64,000 nt of DNA from JAVBRA01 sp031548435 (GCA_031548435.1 JAVBRA010000012.1:124001-188000); one strand, 5' to 3'. Shown: positions 8,314 to 18,416, counted from the stretch's first letter. The notes: generated from the letters alone by a model not told the origin. Numbers and translations are program-made.

Positions 8314-9012
8314 CTACATTCCCCTGACCACCGCGTTGAAAAAATCGTTGAACGGCTTCATGGTTTTGAAAATACCGGCCGCCGTGCCGATAAATTTCTC
8401 CGACAGTATCTCCTCCTTTTTCAGGGGACGTTCCACGCAAAAATCCTTGAATTTCAGATATTCCGCCGCCGGAGACCCTTTGTCGAACCCGGCCGGGATT
8501 TTTTTCAGCGCGCCGCCGGTCATGGCGCCGAAACAGGCGCGGAACGCCTTGTCCTGCACAATGGCGCTGAACGTGTCGAAGTTGTAGTGGAGTTCTTTGC
8601 GCACCTCTTTCAGCACGTCGGGTTGCGGCATGTAGAGCCCGCCCGAGCAGAACGGGGCGTCGGGATCGAGGTGCAGATAATAGCCCGCCAGGGTGCTTTT
8701 GCGCCCTCCCCCGGCACAAATATAGGCGCCGAAATGGGTTTTGTAGGGTGTCTTGTCGGGCGAGAAGCGGATGTCGCGGAAGATGCGGAAGATGCGGAAC
8801 GTGCACTCCTTCGGTTCGAGGCTGCCCACCGACAGATCGAACCGGCTCACGGCGGCGATCAGGTCGGCCGTCACGGCGTCGAATTCGGCCCTGGCCTCGT
8901 TGTAGGCCGCCTTGTTGGCGTGGAACCATTCGCGGTTGTTGTTCTGTTTCAGCTGGCTGAGGTAGTGCAGCGATTTTTCAAGCATAATCGGTGTTTTTGG
9001 AGTTTCACTCAT
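8314..9012 (-). CDS. DUF2461 family protein
   Basis: A 232-residue DUF2461 protein, recognisable from LKQNNNREWFHANKAAYNEAR near the N-terminus, FRIFRDIRFSPDKTPYKTHFGA in the middle and YYLHLDPDAPFCSGGLYMP. The family is widespread and uncharacterised. I choose ATG at 9012, which overlaps the end of xerD (ATGAGTGA), over the upstream ATG at 9030. The overlap implies translation coupled to the recombinase, though no functional link is evident. Confidence 0.85.
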   Translation of the reverse strand: MSETPKTPIMLEKSLHYLSQLKQNNNREWFHANKAAYNEARAEFDAVTADLIAAVSRFDLSVGSLEPKECTFRIFRIFRDIRFSPDKTPYKTHFGAYICAGGGRKSTLAGYYLHLDPDAPFCSGGLYMPQPDVLKEVRKELHYNFDTFSAIVQDKAFRACFGAMTGGALKKIPAGFDKGSPAAEYLKFKDFCVERPLKKEEILSEKFIGTAAGIFKTMKPFNDFFNAVVRGM

Positions 9013-9940
9013 CGCCGCAATCGGGTGCATTGTCTGTAAAACCCGCCGCCAGCGGATGGAACCGGTCGAGCTCCTGGCGCAGGAAGTCGCCGCTGACGTG
9101 GGTGTAGATATCGGTGGTGACGATCGACTCGTGGCCCAGCATCTGCTGTATCTGGCGGATGTCGGCGCCCCCTTGCAGCAGGTGGGTGGCGAACGAGTGG
9201 CGCAGCGTGTGGGGGCTGATCGACTTGGCGATCCCCGCTTCGGCGGCGGCTTGTCTGATGATGTTGAAGATCATGATCCGCGACAGCCGCTTGCCCCGGC
9301 GGTTGAGAAACACGAATTCCTGGTGTTTGGTGTCGACGGGCAGCGATCTGCGCTGTTCGAGGTAGATGCCCACCTGCGCCTGTGCTTCGTCGCCCACGGG
9401 CACCAGGCGTTGCTTGTCGCCCTTGCCCGTGACGCGGATGTGCCCGTCATTGAAAAAGAGGTCGGTGAGTTTCAGGTTCACCAGCTCGCTCACACGCAGG
9501 CCGCAGCCATAGAGCATTTCGAGCATGGCCCGGTTGCGGTGCCCCTGCGGATGCCCCAGATCGATGGCCCCGATCAGTTCGCGCACCTCAGCCAAGGTGA
9601 GCACGTCGGGCAGATGGCGCGAGAGTTTGGGGCTGTCGACCGCCTCGACCGGCGATTCGTCGATCAGGTCGTTCACCTGAAAGAAGAGAAAGAAACTGCG
9701 CAGGCCGCTCAGTATCCTCGACTGCGAACTTTTCTCCATCCCCCGGTCATAGACCGAGGCCATGTATTGCTCGATGTGCTCCCCGGCCACCTGCTGCGGC
9801 TCCACCTCCGGATAACCGGACTCCATAAAGGCGCGGAACTGCGCCACGTCGCGCGTGTACGCCTCGACGGTGTTGTCGGAAAGGCCTTTTTCGAGCCGGA
9901 TGAACCGCAGGTAGCCTTTCTCGGCATCTTCCCACTTCAT
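9005..9940 (-). CDS. xerD: tyrosine recombinase XerD/XerC
   Basis: A 311-residue tyrosine recombinase. The N-terminal SAM-like domain (1-100) is followed by a catalytic domain with Arg149, Lys173, His244-x-x-Arg247 (HTLRH), His270 and nucleophile Tyr279 (DIYTHV). Length and C-terminal layout fit the chromosome-dimer resolvase rather than a phage or transposon integrase, and no attachment site or mobile cargo is nearby. ATG at 9940 is preferred; the longer frame begins with TTG. A TATCTTTG sits only about 6 bases upstream of the ATG, so the mRNA may be nearly leaderless. Confidence 0.9.
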   Translation of the reverse strand: MKWEDAEKGYLRFIRLEKGLSDNTVEAYTRDVAQFRAFMESGYPEVEPQQVAGEHIEQYMASVYDRGMEKSSQSRILSGLRSFFLFFQVNDLIDESPVEAVDSPKLSRHLPDVLTLAEVRELIGAIDLGHPQGHRNRAMLEMLYGCGLRVSELVNLKLTDLFFNDGHIRVTGKGDKQRLVPVGDEAQAQVGIYLEQRRSLPVDTKHQEFVFLNRRGKRLSRIMIFNIIRQAAAEAGIAKSISPHTLRHSFATHLLQGGADIRQIQQMLGHESIVTTDIYTHVSGDFLRQELDRFHPLAAGFTDNAPDCGDE

Positions 9941-9997
9941 GATTACAAAGATAGGATATTTTGGCAAAACACGTGTTATTTAAAATCGTTCCCTTAA

Positions 9998-10028
9998 TTT
10001 TGAGTCGGAATGCTTTTCGCTATCTTTG
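9998..10028 (+). promoter_or_regulatory. Bacteroidetes-type promoter for folA
   Basis: TTTTG (9998-10002) and TATCTTTG (10021-10028) are separated by 18 bases, matching the Bacteroidetes -33/-7 consensus (TTTG, about 19 bases, TAnnTTTG). The folA start codon is 75 bases downstream. Confidence 0.75.
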
Positions 10029-10103
10029 TATGGGGCAAAAATAACCGGGCTTACGACCCGGCCGGTTGAAAGCCGTAAGTTTCAGACATATAAATAAAGC
10101 TGT

Positions 10104-10592
10104 ATGGTATCGCTCATAGCCGCCGTGGCGCAGAACGGGGTGATCGGCGCGGGCAACTCGCTGATCTGGCACATTTCGGAAGACCTGAAATACTTCAAGT
10201 CGGTGACGCTGGGAGCGCCCGTTGTCATGGGACGCAAGACGTTCGAGTCGCTGGGCCGCCCATTACCCGGACGAACCAACGTAGTGGTTTCCAGGCAAAA
10301 AGATTTCAGGCCGCAGGGGGTGGCAGTCGCCGCATCGCTCGACGAGGCGATGGCAATGTTCGACCCCGCGCAAGAAGTGTTTGTCATTGGCGGCGGCGAG
10401 ATCTACGCTCAGGCGTTGCCCATGGCCGACAAGATGTACCTGACGGTTGTGCACCGCGACTATGGGGGCGACACCCGTTTCCCCGACTGGCCTGCCGGCG
10501 AATGGAAGCTGGTTTCCGAAAAGCGGATGGAGCGCGGGGAGGCATTCGAATATCCGTTCACGTTCAAAACATACGTCAGAATAAGGAAATGA
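10104..10592 (+). CDS. folA: dihydrofolate reductase
   Basis: A 162-residue DHFR. VSLIAAVAQNGVIGAGNSLIWHIS holds the N-terminal active-site loop, GAPVVMGRKTFESLGRPLPGR the NADPH-binding segment, and VFVIGGGEIYAQAL the second cofactor motif. It makes tetrahydrofolate for one-carbon transfer and dTMP synthesis; thyA is about 19 kb away in this window. The acidic residue expected at the substrate site appears as the Glu of HISEDLKYF, in place of the Asp common in Gram-negative enzymes. Its stop overlaps the start of the next gene (ATGA). Confidence 0.95.
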   Translation: MVSLIAAVAQNGVIGAGNSLIWHISEDLKYFKSVTLGAPVVMGRKTFESLGRPLPGRTNVVVSRQKDFRPQGVAVAASLDEAMAMFDPAQEVFVIGGGEIYAQALPMADKMYLTVVHRDYGGDTRFPDWPAGEWKLVSEKRMERGEAFEYPFTFKTYVRIRK

Positions 10593-12952
10593 AGAGGATC
10601 GGACGCTTGATGGGGATTTGCCTGGCGGCCCTGTCCCTTTGGTCGTGCTCCACGACCAAAGGGCTGAAGGGGGGCCAGTACCTGCTGTCCAGGAACGAGA
10701 TCGAGATCCGGAACGATAAAAAACTGCCCAAGCGGCAGGAGATCAGCGTCGACGACGCGGCCAAATACATCGAACAGTCGGCCAACAAACGTTTCCTCGG
10801 CGTCCCGTTCTTCCTGTGGATCTACAACTGGGCCGACCCCGACAAAGACAAAGGGTTCAACAAAATGTTCAAAAACCTCGGCGAGCCGGCCGTGGTGCTC
10901 GACTCCGGAGCTGTCTACAATTCGTCGGTCAACCTGTTGGCCTACGCTCAGCTCGGACGCGGATTCTTCGACGCCACGATCCGAGATACGGTCACTTACC
11001 GCAAGAAAAAAGCGACGGTATCCTACACGCTTCGTCCCGGCTTGCCTTACCGTATCAAGACGATCAACTACCTGTTCGAGGATGTGTTGCTGGAACCGGT
11101 CATCCTTTCCGACACCGCCGGCCGGCTGATCAAAACCGGCCGGATATTCCGCAGCGAAGACCTGGGCGACGAACGCGACCGCATCACCAACAACCTCCGC
11201 AACCAGGGGTTCTACGACTTCAGCGCCAGCCGTATCTCGTACAACGTGGTGAAAGATTCGGCCAACCGGCAGGTGTTTCTGACGGTGGTGGTCAGGCAGC
11301 ACACCTATTTCGAAGACGGCGAGGTGAAAACGCGCAACAACCCCGTTTACCGGATCAGGGACGTGGCGGTCTTTCCCAACTACGATCCCGAAGCCGACAT
11401 CTCGGCCCTGTTCCGCCCGGCGTACGACACGGTGCTGCGTAAAAACATCCGCTTTATCTACCGGGGCGGGCGCAACATCCGCTCACGGGCGCTGCTCAAG
11501 AACATCAGCATCTATCCCGACTCGATCTACAACGAGTCGGCGGCCTACGCCACACGCACCAACCTGCTCTCGGCACCGTATTACCGGGCGGTCGACATCC
11601 GTTTTCCGGAGGTGCCCGACGACACGGCGCGCGGCTACACCAACCTGATCCGTTACGAACGCAGCGGCCGCAGCATCTTTCTCGAAGAGCGCTACCGCAA
11701 CTGCGTCATCCAGTGCACCCCGGCCAAGCTGCAAAGCTACGACGTCGAGTTCGAGTATGCCACTTCCGAAACCTACAACAGCCTCACCATCGGGTTGGGA
11801 TACGGCAACAAGAACCTGTTCCGCGGGGCCGAGTTGTTCAGCGTCCGGGGGACAGGGTCGCTTGAGTTCATGCGTTCGGGCGTCCAGGGCACGTCGTATG
11901 CGTTGGGGCTCTCGTCGTCGTTGCAGTTTCCCCGCTTCATCATGCCGTTCGAGGTCGATAAGAAGGAACACCTGATCAACACCAAAACCAAGATCGAGAT
12001 TTCGTCCAGCATCCAGCACCGGCCCGACTACCACCGGGTCATCAACAACGCTTCGTTCGGCTACAGCTGGGGCAACCGGCACAGCGGGCAGTTCACGCTC
12101 AAACCGGTGGACGTGAGTTACATCAAGCTCAACTGGATCGACTCGGCTTTCAAGGCCAGCATTACCAACCCCTACCTGTTGCAGAGCTACGAGTCGCAGA
12201 TCATTGCCGGGTTGTCGGCCTCGTATGCCTACCGGCACGCCACCCCTTCGGGCGATCTTTTATTGCTGAGGACGGGGGGCGAAACGGCAGGCAATCTGTT
12301 GTCGCTGGTTTCGCCGTGGGTGTCGAACCCGCAGACCGACGACTCGGGGCATGAATACTACAACCTGATGGGCATCCAATATTCGCAGTACGTGCGCGGC
12401 GACCTGAACGCCAGCTACAACATCCGGCTCGGGCCCAAGAGCGCTTTCGTCACCCACTTCTACGCCGGGGCGGCCAAGGCCTACGGCAACTCGACCTCGG
12501 TGCCGTTCGACCGGATGCTTTACGCGGGAGGGGCCAGCAGCATGCGCGGCTGGCAGGTGCGTACCCTGGGCCCGGGCAGTTCCAGGATCGACACCACCGG
12601 CACCCGCGGATTCCCCAACCAGGTAGGCAATATGCGCCTAGAGCTGAACCTCGAATACCGTTTCCCCATCGTCAGCATTCTGCGGGGAGCGTTGTTCTCG
12701 GACGTGGGCAATATCTGGTACACGCCCGGCACCTCACCCGACCCGGACGCGGTGTTCCACTTCAACCGGTTTTATAAGCAGCTGGGGGTGGCCTCGGGCA
12801 TCGGCGTGCGGCTCGATGCCTCGTTTTTCATCATCCGGCTCGACTGGGGATTCAAGGTGTACAACCCGAACAAACCGGCCGGAGACCGCTGGATCCGGAG
12901 CCTGACCATGCGCAATTCGGCCCTGAGTTTCGCCATCGGCTATCCGTTCTAA
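10589..12952 (+). CDS. TamL/BamA-type outer-membrane assembly lipoprotein
   Basis: A 787-residue protein starting at the ATG that overlaps the folA stop. The signal peptide ends LSLWSC, so Cys about residue 18 is lipidated, the feature that separates Bacteroidetes TamL-like lipoproteins from BamA. POTRA-like regions occupy roughly residues 20-380, followed by an Omp85 barrel with the VFDRMLYAGGASSMRGW-like motif and a final aromatic Phe (IGYPF). It probably assists insertion or export of outer-membrane and surface proteins. No TamB partner is next to it here. Confidence 0.82.
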   Translation: MKRIGRLMGICLAALSLWSCSTTKGLKGGQYLLSRNEIEIRNDKKLPKRQEISVDDAAKYIEQSANKRFLGVPFFLWIYNWADPDKDKGFNKMFKNLGEPAVVLDSGAVYNSSVNLLAYAQLGRGFFDATIRDTVTYRKKKATVSYTLRPGLPYRIKTINYLFEDVLLEPVILSDTAGRLIKTGRIFRSEDLGDERDRITNNLRNQGFYDFSASRISYNVVKDSANRQVFLTVVVRQHTYFEDGEVKTRNNPVYRIRDVAVFPNYDPEADISALFRPAYDTVLRKNIRFIYRGGRNIRSRALLKNISIYPDSIYNESAAYATRTNLLSAPYYRAVDIRFPEVPDDTARGYTNLIRYERSGRSIFLEERYRNCVIQCTPAKLQSYDVEFEYATSETYNSLTIGLGYGNKNLFRGAELFSVRGTGSLEFMRSGVQGTSYALGLSSSLQFPRFIMPFEVDKKEHLINTKTKIEISSSIQHRPDYHRVINNASFGYSWGNRHSGQFTLKPVDVSYIKLNWIDSAFKASITNPYLLQSYESQIIAGLSASYAYRHATPSGDLLLLRTGGETAGNLLSLVSPWVSNPQTDDSGHEYYNLMGIQYSQYVRGDLNASYNIRLGPKSAFVTHFYAGAAKAYGNSTSVPFDRMLYAGGASSMRGWQVRTLGPGSSRIDTTGTRGFPNQVGNMRLELNLEYRFPIVSILRGALFSDVGNIWYTPGTSPDPDAVFHFNRFYKQLGVASGIGVRLDASFFIIRLDWGFKVYNPNKPAGDRWIRSLTMRNSALSFAIGYPF

Positions 12953-12976
12953 ATTCCGGGATGCGACGGCAATGGA

Positions 12977-13087
12977 AACATCTTTCGCAATGTCCGGGAT
13001 GACAATAAAGAAGAGCATGTTCTTCATTATCAAGGAATTTTCCGACTTTCTTCTTGATGAAAAAGTGGACGAAAACAGAGGCTCCGC
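12977..13087 (+). repeat. dispersed intergenic repeat, family C copy 1
   Basis: A segment of about 110 bases matching 29111-29227 in the same orientation. Shared blocks include CATCTTTCGCAATG, AGAGCATGTTCTT, ATTATC-AGGAATTTTC and ACTTTCT-CTTGAT. In both places it lies just downstream of a gene. It is non-coding as far as I can see. Confidence 0.6.
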
Positions 13088-13153
13088 ACGCTCCCGAACG
13101 CAATGAAATGAATGCATCGTTATAAGTAAAAAACGAACCAAAAACCTAAGTAT

Positions 13154-14494
13154 ATGAAAAAACTGCTACGATTATTCTTCATTGTACCCCTGTTCTCCGC
13201 CGCTCTGCTGTCGATGGGCACGGTGGAAGTACGTGCACAGCAGGCCGTTGGCCAGACTCCCCGCAGCGAGATTTTCCAAAGGCTCTCAGACATTCCCGGT
13301 GTGGTGTCGGTCGAACCGCTCGGAAGCACCAGGTACGAGTCGAAGTTTGTGGTGAAATTCACCCAACCGCTCGACCACAAGAATCCCTCGGCAGGAACGT
13401 TCTCTCAACGATTCGTGGTGTGTCACCGGGGTTTCGACCGTCCGGTGCAGATGGTGACCGAAGGCTACGGCGGCAGCTACGCACTCGATTCGAACTACAC
13501 CGAAGAGATCGCCGAGCGGTTCAAAACCAACCTCGTGTTCGTCGAGCACCGCTATTTTCTTGAGTCCACCCCCGACACCACCGGGTCGGGTTACCGCTAC
13601 CTGACGGCGGAGAACTCCGCCTGCGACCTGCACCGCATCAACCTGGCGCTCAAGGCGCTGTACGGCGGCAAATGGATCGCCTCGGGCATCAGCAAGGGCG
13701 GCCAGACCACCATCATCTACCGAACGTTCTTCCCCGACGATGTGGACATCTCGGTACCCTATGTGGCGCCCGTGTGTTTCGGCGTGGAGGACGGACGCCA
13801 CGAGCCGTTCCTTAAAAAAGCGGGCACGGCGCGCGAACGCGACATGATCCTCGCTTTCCAGAAAGAGGTGCTGAGCCGCCGGGCCACTATCGGCGCCATG
13901 TTCGCCGACTATTGCAACAAGAAAGAGTACACCTTCGAAGCGCCGGTCGACGAGATTTTCGACATGACCGTCCTCGAATACCCCTTCTCGATCTGGCAGT
14001 GGGGTACGATGGTGAGCACCATCCCCCCGCTTTCGTCCTCGGACGAGGTGCTGTTCAACCATCTGCTCAAGATCGTCGAGCCGGGCTACTTCTCGAACCG
14101 CTATCTCGACTCGTTTTTTGTTCAGGCGGCCAGGGAACTGGGTTACTACGGCTACGACGTCAGGCCGCTCAAAAACTTGCTGAGCATCTCCTCCGCCGAA
14201 GGGCACGTGGCCCGATACATGCTCCAGGGCGAAACGAAAAACATCTCTTTCGACAAAGCCCTTTCCCGGAAAATTTACGACTATCTGCAACACAACGACC
14301 CGAAAATGATCTTCATCTACGGCCAGAACGACCCCTGGACAGCCGCTGCAGCCGACGACAAACTGTTCAAAGGCAAGGAGAACATGCTCAAGGTAGTCGA
14401 ACCCCGCGGCAGCCACCGCTCGCGCATATCGACCCAGTCGCTGGGGATGAGGGAGTACCTGTGGGATCTGTTGGAGCGCTGGCTGAACCCATAG
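13154..14494 (+). CDS. secreted S37-like (PS-10) serine peptidase
   Basis: A 446-residue exported protein with a signal peptide (about 1-28, ending VRAQQ). It follows the alpha/beta-hydrolase layout of Streptomyces PS-10 tripeptidyl aminopeptidases (family S37): FTQPLDHKNPSAGTFSQR, then TEGYGG, and the nucleophile elbow GISKGGQT with Ser180. The acidic and His residues would lie in the C-terminal GQNDPW and RGSHRSR segments. Likely a periplasmic or outer-membrane exopeptidase helping peptide use. It stands alone between tamL and prmA. Confidence 0.8.
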   Translation: MKKLLRLFFIVPLFSAALLSMGTVEVRAQQAVGQTPRSEIFQRLSDIPGVVSVEPLGSTRYESKFVVKFTQPLDHKNPSAGTFSQRFVVCHRGFDRPVQMVTEGYGGSYALDSNYTEEIAERFKTNLVFVEHRYFLESTPDTTGSGYRYLTAENSACDLHRINLALKALYGGKWIASGISKGGQTTIIYRTFFPDDVDISVPYVAPVCFGVEDGRHEPFLKKAGTARERDMILAFQKEVLSRRATIGAMFADYCNKKEYTFEAPVDEIFDMTVLEYPFSIWQWGTMVSTIPPLSSSDEVLFNHLLKIVEPGYFSNRYLDSFFVQAARELGYYGYDVRPLKNLLSISSAEGHVARYMLQGETKNISFDKALSRKIYDYLQHNDPKMIFIYGQNDPWTAAAADDKLFKGKENMLKVVEPRGSHRSRISTQSLGMREYLWDLLERWLNP

Positions 14495-14652
14495 GGCGCT
14501 TTTCCCGGAAATATCGTTCCGTTCCCGAACCTTGGTGAGTGAATAATGGTCCGCCTCACTGTTATTCGGGGACACACCTGCAAGGCGCGTTGCCGTTTGG
14601 CGGGGCTGATCAACCCCGTCGCCCCCATGTCCAACCTAAAAACCGAAAAACC

Positions 14653-15507
14653 ATGGATTATATAGAGTACCAAATAGCCATTGCCGACGATCAGGCCGAA
14701 GAGATTGCCGTGGCCGAATTGGCCGAGCTGGGCTTTGAGAGTTTCGAGCGCGAGGGCGACAGCCTGCACGCTTACATTACCGACGAGGCCCATACGAAAA
14801 CAAAGAACCAGATCGATAAATACCTGAAAAACAACAAACTCAAATACACGTCCGGACGGATCGGGCAGCAGAATTGGAATGCGGTGTGGGAGTCGAACTT
14901 CGAGCCCATCGTGGTGGACGGCCGCTGTGCGGTCTACGCCCCGTTCCACAAGGGGCTGCCCCGTTACGAATACAACATCGAGATCATGCCCAAGATGTCG
15001 TTCGGCACCGGGCATCACGCCACCACCCACCTGATGATCAGCCGTATGCTCGCCACCCGGTTCAAGGGAGAAACCGTTCTGGACATGGGCAGCGGCACCG
15101 GTGTGCTGGCCATTCTGGCCGCAATGATAGGCGCCTTTGAAGTCGACGCCATCGACATCGACCCGTGGGCCTATGAAAATATGACGGAAAACATCCGCGC
15201 CAACGGGGTCGCAGGTCGGGTGCATCCCCATCGGGGCGACGCCGCCCTGCTGGCGGAACAAGAGTACGACGTGATCCTTGCCAACATCAACCGCAACATT
15301 CTGCTCGACGACATGGAACGCTACGTGTCGGTGCTCAATCCCGGCGGAAAAATCATCTTCAGCGGCATCCTCGAAGAAGACATCCCCCTGATCGCCGCCC
15401 GGGCCGCATCGCTCGGCCTGACCCTTTCGCACACAGCCGTCCGCGACAAATGGGCCCTGCTCGAAGCCCGAAAATCAAACCTGTCCGCCGCTACGCATTA
15501 CTTCTGA
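14653..15507 (+). CDS. prmA: ribosomal protein L11 methyltransferase
   Basis: A 284-residue SAM methyltransferase. The N-terminal substrate-recognition domain (MDYIEYQIAIADDQAEEI...) precedes MSFGTGHHATTHLM, VLDMGSGTGVLAILAA and the catalytic-region motif ANINRNILLDDM. PrmA trimethylates lysines and the N-terminus of L11. The longer frame that opens at 14539 is not needed; ATG at 14653 gives the canonical N-terminus. It converges with metG, with a solo arm of palindromic element A between them. Confidence 0.92.
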   Translation: MDYIEYQIAIADDQAEEIAVAELAELGFESFEREGDSLHAYITDEAHTKTKNQIDKYLKNNKLKYTSGRIGQQNWNAVWESNFEPIVVDGRCAVYAPFHKGLPRYEYNIEIMPKMSFGTGHHATTHLMISRMLATRFKGETVLDMGSGTGVLAILAAMIGAFEVDAIDIDPWAYENMTENIRANGVAGRVHPHRGDAALLAEQEYDVILANINRNILLDDMERYVSVLNPGGKIIFSGILEEDIPLIAARAASLGLTLSHTAVRDKWALLEARKSNLSAATHYF

Positions 15508-15532
15508 CGGGAAGATTCCCCGGTACTCAATC

Positions 15533-15580
15533 TGAAGTTTTTGGTTAAGCTTTTTACAAAAAGCTTAGGGCGGGTATCAG
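15533..15580 (-). repeat. solo arm of palindromic element family A
   Basis: Only the outer end of the element is present: GAAGTTTTTGGTTAAGC leading into the hairpin AAGCTTTTTACAAAAAGCTT (15547-15566) and the conserved flank AGGGCGGGTATCAGGCAA. It matches the right end of copy 2 (7346-7393). It lies between the convergent prmA and metG genes, the same setting as copies 1 and 2. Confidence 0.8.
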
Positions 15581-15590
15581 GCAACTCCCG

Positions 15591-17624
15591 TCAGGAAATA
15601 ACGCTGCCGGAAGCGGTTTCGTCCTCGGGTTTGACGACGACGAGTTTTCCGGAGGCGTCCTGCGCCATGAGGATCATTCCTTCAGAAGTGATTCCCTTCA
15701 GGTCGCGGGGGGCGAGGTTGACCAGCACCACCACCTGCTTGCCGACCATTTGCCCGGCGGTGTAGTGTTCGGCGATGCCCGAGACGATGACGCGGGTGTC
15801 GATGCCCGTGTCGACGGTGAGCTTGAGCAGTTTTTTGGTCTTGGGCACCGGTTCGGCGGCTACCACTTTCGCCACGCGGATATCCATCTTCATGAAGTCG
15901 TCGTAAGAGACGAGCGGCTTTTGCGGTTCAGCTTTCACTTCGCGGGCCATGTTGGCCTGGCGGGTGGCTTCGAGCTTGGCCAGTTGCGCTTCGATCACCG
16001 AATCCTCGATCTTTTCGAACAGCAGTTCGGGTGTGCCGATGGCATGGCCGGCGGGTACGAGGCCGGCTGCGCCCAATCCCTCCCATGTCAATCCATCCAA
16101 ACAGGCCATTTGCCTGATCTTAACCGCAGTAAACGGCATGAACGGCTCGATGGCGATGGCGATGTTGGCCGTGATCTGCATGGCTACGTTGAGGATCGTT
16201 TTCACGCGCTCGGGGTCGGTTTTGATCACTTTCCACGGTTCGCTGTCGGCCAGGTATTTGTTGCCCAGACGGGCAAAGTTCATCGCTTCTTTCAGCGCTT
16301 CGCGGAAGTGGTACGTTTCGAGGTTCTCTTCCAGCGCCTTGCGGTAGGCGGGCATTTCGGCCAGCGTCGCCCGGTCGTAGTCGGTCAGGGAGCCGGCGGC
16401 GGGCACCACCCCCTCGTAATATTTTTGGATCAGCACCAGAGCCCGGTTGACGAAGTTACCCAGCACGGCCACCAGCTCGTTGTTGTTGCGGGCCTGGAAA
16501 TCCTTCCAGGTGAAGTCGTTGTCCTTGGTTTCGGGGGCGTTGGCGCACAGCACGTAACGCAGCACATCCTCCTTGCCGGGAAACTCATCGAGGTATTCGT
16601 GCAGCCACACGGCCCAGTTGCGCGAGGTCGAGATCTTGTCGTTCTCCAGGTTGAGGAACTCGTTGGCCGGCACGTTCTCGGGCAGGATGTACCCGCCGTG
16701 CGCCCTGAGCATCGACGGAAAGACGATGCAGTGGAACACGATGTTGTCCTTGCCGATGAAATGGACCATCTTGGTCTCCTCGTCCTTCCAGTATTTTTCC
16801 CACTCAGGGGTCAGTTCCTTGGTGGCCGAGATGTAGCCGATCGGCGCGTCGAACCACACGTAGAGCACCTTGCCTTCGGCCCCGTCCACCGGCACGGGGA
16901 TGCCCCAGTCCAGATCGCGGCTCACGGCACGCGGCTGCAACCCCATGTCGAGCCAGCTCTTGCACTGCCCGTAAACGTTGGGCTTCCACTCCTTGTGCCC
17001 ATCGAGTATCCATTGGCGCAGGAACGCCTCGTACTGGTCGAGCGGCAGGTACCAGTGCTTCGTTTCTTTCATCACCGGCACGGCCCCCGATATGGCCGAC
17101 TTGGGATCGATCAGGTCGGTGGGATTGAGCGTCGATCCGCACTTCTCGCACTGGTCGCCGTAGGCCCGGTCGTTGCCGCAGCGCGGACAGGTTCCGGTGA
17201 TGTAGCGGTCGGCCAGAAACTGGTTCGCCTCGGGGTCGAAATACTGCTGCGAGGTCTGCTCGATGAATTTTTCGTTATCATACAATGTGCGGAAAAAATC
17301 CGAAGCAGTCTGGTAATGCACAGGCGACGAGGTGCGCGAGTAGATGTCGAAGTCGATGCCCAGCCCCTTGAACGCGTTCTTGATGATGGCGTGGTACTTG
17401 TCCACGATATCCTGCGGCGACACGCCCTCCTGTTTGGCCTTGATGGTGATGGGCACCCCGTGCTCGTCCGAGCCGCACACCGAGATCACGTCCTTGCCCC
17501 GCAGACGCAGGTAACGCGTGTAAATGTCCGAGGGGATGTAGACCCCCGCCAGGTGGCCGATATGCACGGGCCCGTTGGCGTAAGGCAGGGCCGAGGTGAC
17601 GAGGTAGCGTTTTGGTTCTTTCAT
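15591..17624 (-). CDS. metG: methionyl-tRNA synthetase
   Basis: A 677-residue class I aminoacyl-tRNA synthetase. PVHIGHLAG is the HIGH motif, [18 protein letters not shown] the zinc knuckle, and DKISTSRNW the KMSKS equivalent (KISTS). A C-terminal EMAP/Trbp-like tRNA-binding domain begins near [18 protein letters not shown] (about residue 570), the dimeric long form. All expected domains are present. It is followed in its own direction by a solo arm of repeat A. Confidence 0.96.
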   Translation of the reverse strand: MKEPKRYLVTSALPYANGPVHIGHLAGVYIPSDIYTRYLRLRGKDVISVCGSDEHGVPITIKAKQEGVSPQDIVDKYHAIIKNAFKGLGIDFDIYSRTSSPVHYQTASDFFRTLYDNEKFIEQTSQQYFDPEANQFLADRYITGTCPRCGNDRAYGDQCEKCGSTLNPTDLIDPKSAISGAVPVMKETKHWYLPLDQYEAFLRQWILDGHKEWKPNVYGQCKSWLDMGLQPRAVSRDLDWGIPVPVDGAEGKVLYVWFDAPIGYISATKELTPEWEKYWKDEETKMVHFIGKDNIVFHCIVFPSMLRAHGGYILPENVPANEFLNLENDKISTSRNWAVWLHEYLDEFPGKEDVLRYVLCANAPETKDNDFTWKDFQARNNNELVAVLGNFVNRALVLIQKYYEGVVPAAGSLTDYDRATLAEMPAYRKALEENLETYHFREALKEAMNFARLGNKYLADSEPWKVIKTDPERVKTILNVAMQITANIAIAIEPFMPFTAVKIRQMACLDGLTWEGLGAAGLVPAGHAIGTPELLFEKIEDSVIEAQLAKLEATRQANMAREVKAEPQKPLVSYDDFMKMDIRVAKVVAAEPVPKTKKLLKLTVDTGIDTRVIVSGIAEHYTAGQMVGKQVVVLVNLAPRDLKGITSEGMILMAQDASGKLVVVKPEDETASGSVIS

Positions 17625-17689
17625 TTTGTATGGTTGAATTACTTTTTTTGATGTTTCTTACGATGGATTTTCTTAATCACTTTCAGGTG

Positions 17690-17864
17690 CACATGCCCGA
17701 TGAGCGCGGCCGAGCGCTCAATCCCGAGCCATATGAAATTCCGCGGCCCGCAGGGGGAGGTTCCCGATAACAAGTGAGTCTGTGGCTCCCGTAGCCTTTT
17801 TTGCATCCTTTTGGGCAATGACAAAAAAAGGGCCCGCTGGCAAGCGAAATTAAACCATCGTTTA
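17690..17864 (+). repeat. dispersed intergenic repeat, family B copy 1
   Basis: Most of the gene-free stretch 17625-17981 is this repeat. It begins TGCCCGATGAGCGCGGCC with a short hairpin (GAGCGC/GCGCTC), continues through CATATGAAATTCCGC, TCCCGATAACAAG and CGTAGCCTTTTTTGC, and ends near AAGCGAAATTAA. The same order of blocks is found at 23681-24058, where about 200 extra bases are inserted. A minus-strand open frame runs through it, but the copy at 23681 reads the shared part in a different frame, so coding is unlikely. Confidence 0.7.
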
Positions 17865-17981
17865 TGCTCGCTGTCCGGTTTACGGAATAAACAAAACCTC
17901 CGCCCCCGTTTTTCCAATGGCCCGCTCATCTAAGGCCGCCAAACGAGACAAGACTTCCGGCAACAAACGAGGCGTACGCCC

Positions 17982-18389
17982 CTACTTCCCGTAATTGAAA
18001 ACGACGGTCTGCTTAAGCGCAGGGTCGAGCGACTTGGCCACCGGGCAGGTGTCGGCCGCCGCCTCGATGATGCGCCTGATTTTGGCGTCGTAGTCGCGGG
18101 GAAAGTTGATCTCCACCACGATCTCGCCGATGCGCCGCGGATTCTCGGCCATGATCTTGGTCGTGTCAATAGTCGTGCCGTCGATATCAAACCCGTGCAC
18201 CCTGGCCGCAATGCCCATGATGGTGAGCATGCAACTGCCCAGCGCAGCAGCCACCATATCCGTCGGCGAGAACGACTCTCCCTTGCCGTGATTGTCCACC
18301 GGCGCGTCGGTAATGATCTTCGTGCCCGACTTCAGGTGCGTGATCTCCGACCGCAAATCTCCCGTATACACAGTCTTTGTCGTTGCCAT
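17982..18389 (-). CDS. OsmC family protein
   Basis: A 135-residue OsmC/Ohr-fold protein. The start is ATG at 18389 (MATTKTVYTGDLRSEI). SFSPTDMVAAALGSCMLTIMG carries the first conserved Cys and DTCPVAKSL the second, the redox pair that reduces organic hydroperoxides in this family. The order and spacing fit OsmC more than Ohr. A minus-strand -7 element (plus CAAAGATA at 18417-18424) lies about 28 bases upstream. Family A repeat copy 3 lies just upstream of this promoter. Confidence 0.88.
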   Translation of the reverse strand: MATTKTVYTGDLRSEITHLKSGTKIITDAPVDNHGKGESFSPTDMVAAALGSCMLTIMGIAARVHGFDIDGTTIDTTKIMAENPRRIGEIVVEINFPRDYDAKIRRIIEAAADTCPVAKSLDPALKQTVVFNYGK

Positions 18390-18416
18390 AATCGTTATAC
18401 TTGTTGGTTGGAAGCA

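Noticed and set aside
9005..9940. Tyrosine recombinase as a mobile-element integrase or fimbrial phase-variation invertase
   Set aside because: Length, motifs and core neighbours fit XerD; I found no flanking inverted repeats around promoters nearby or in front of the fimbrial genes.
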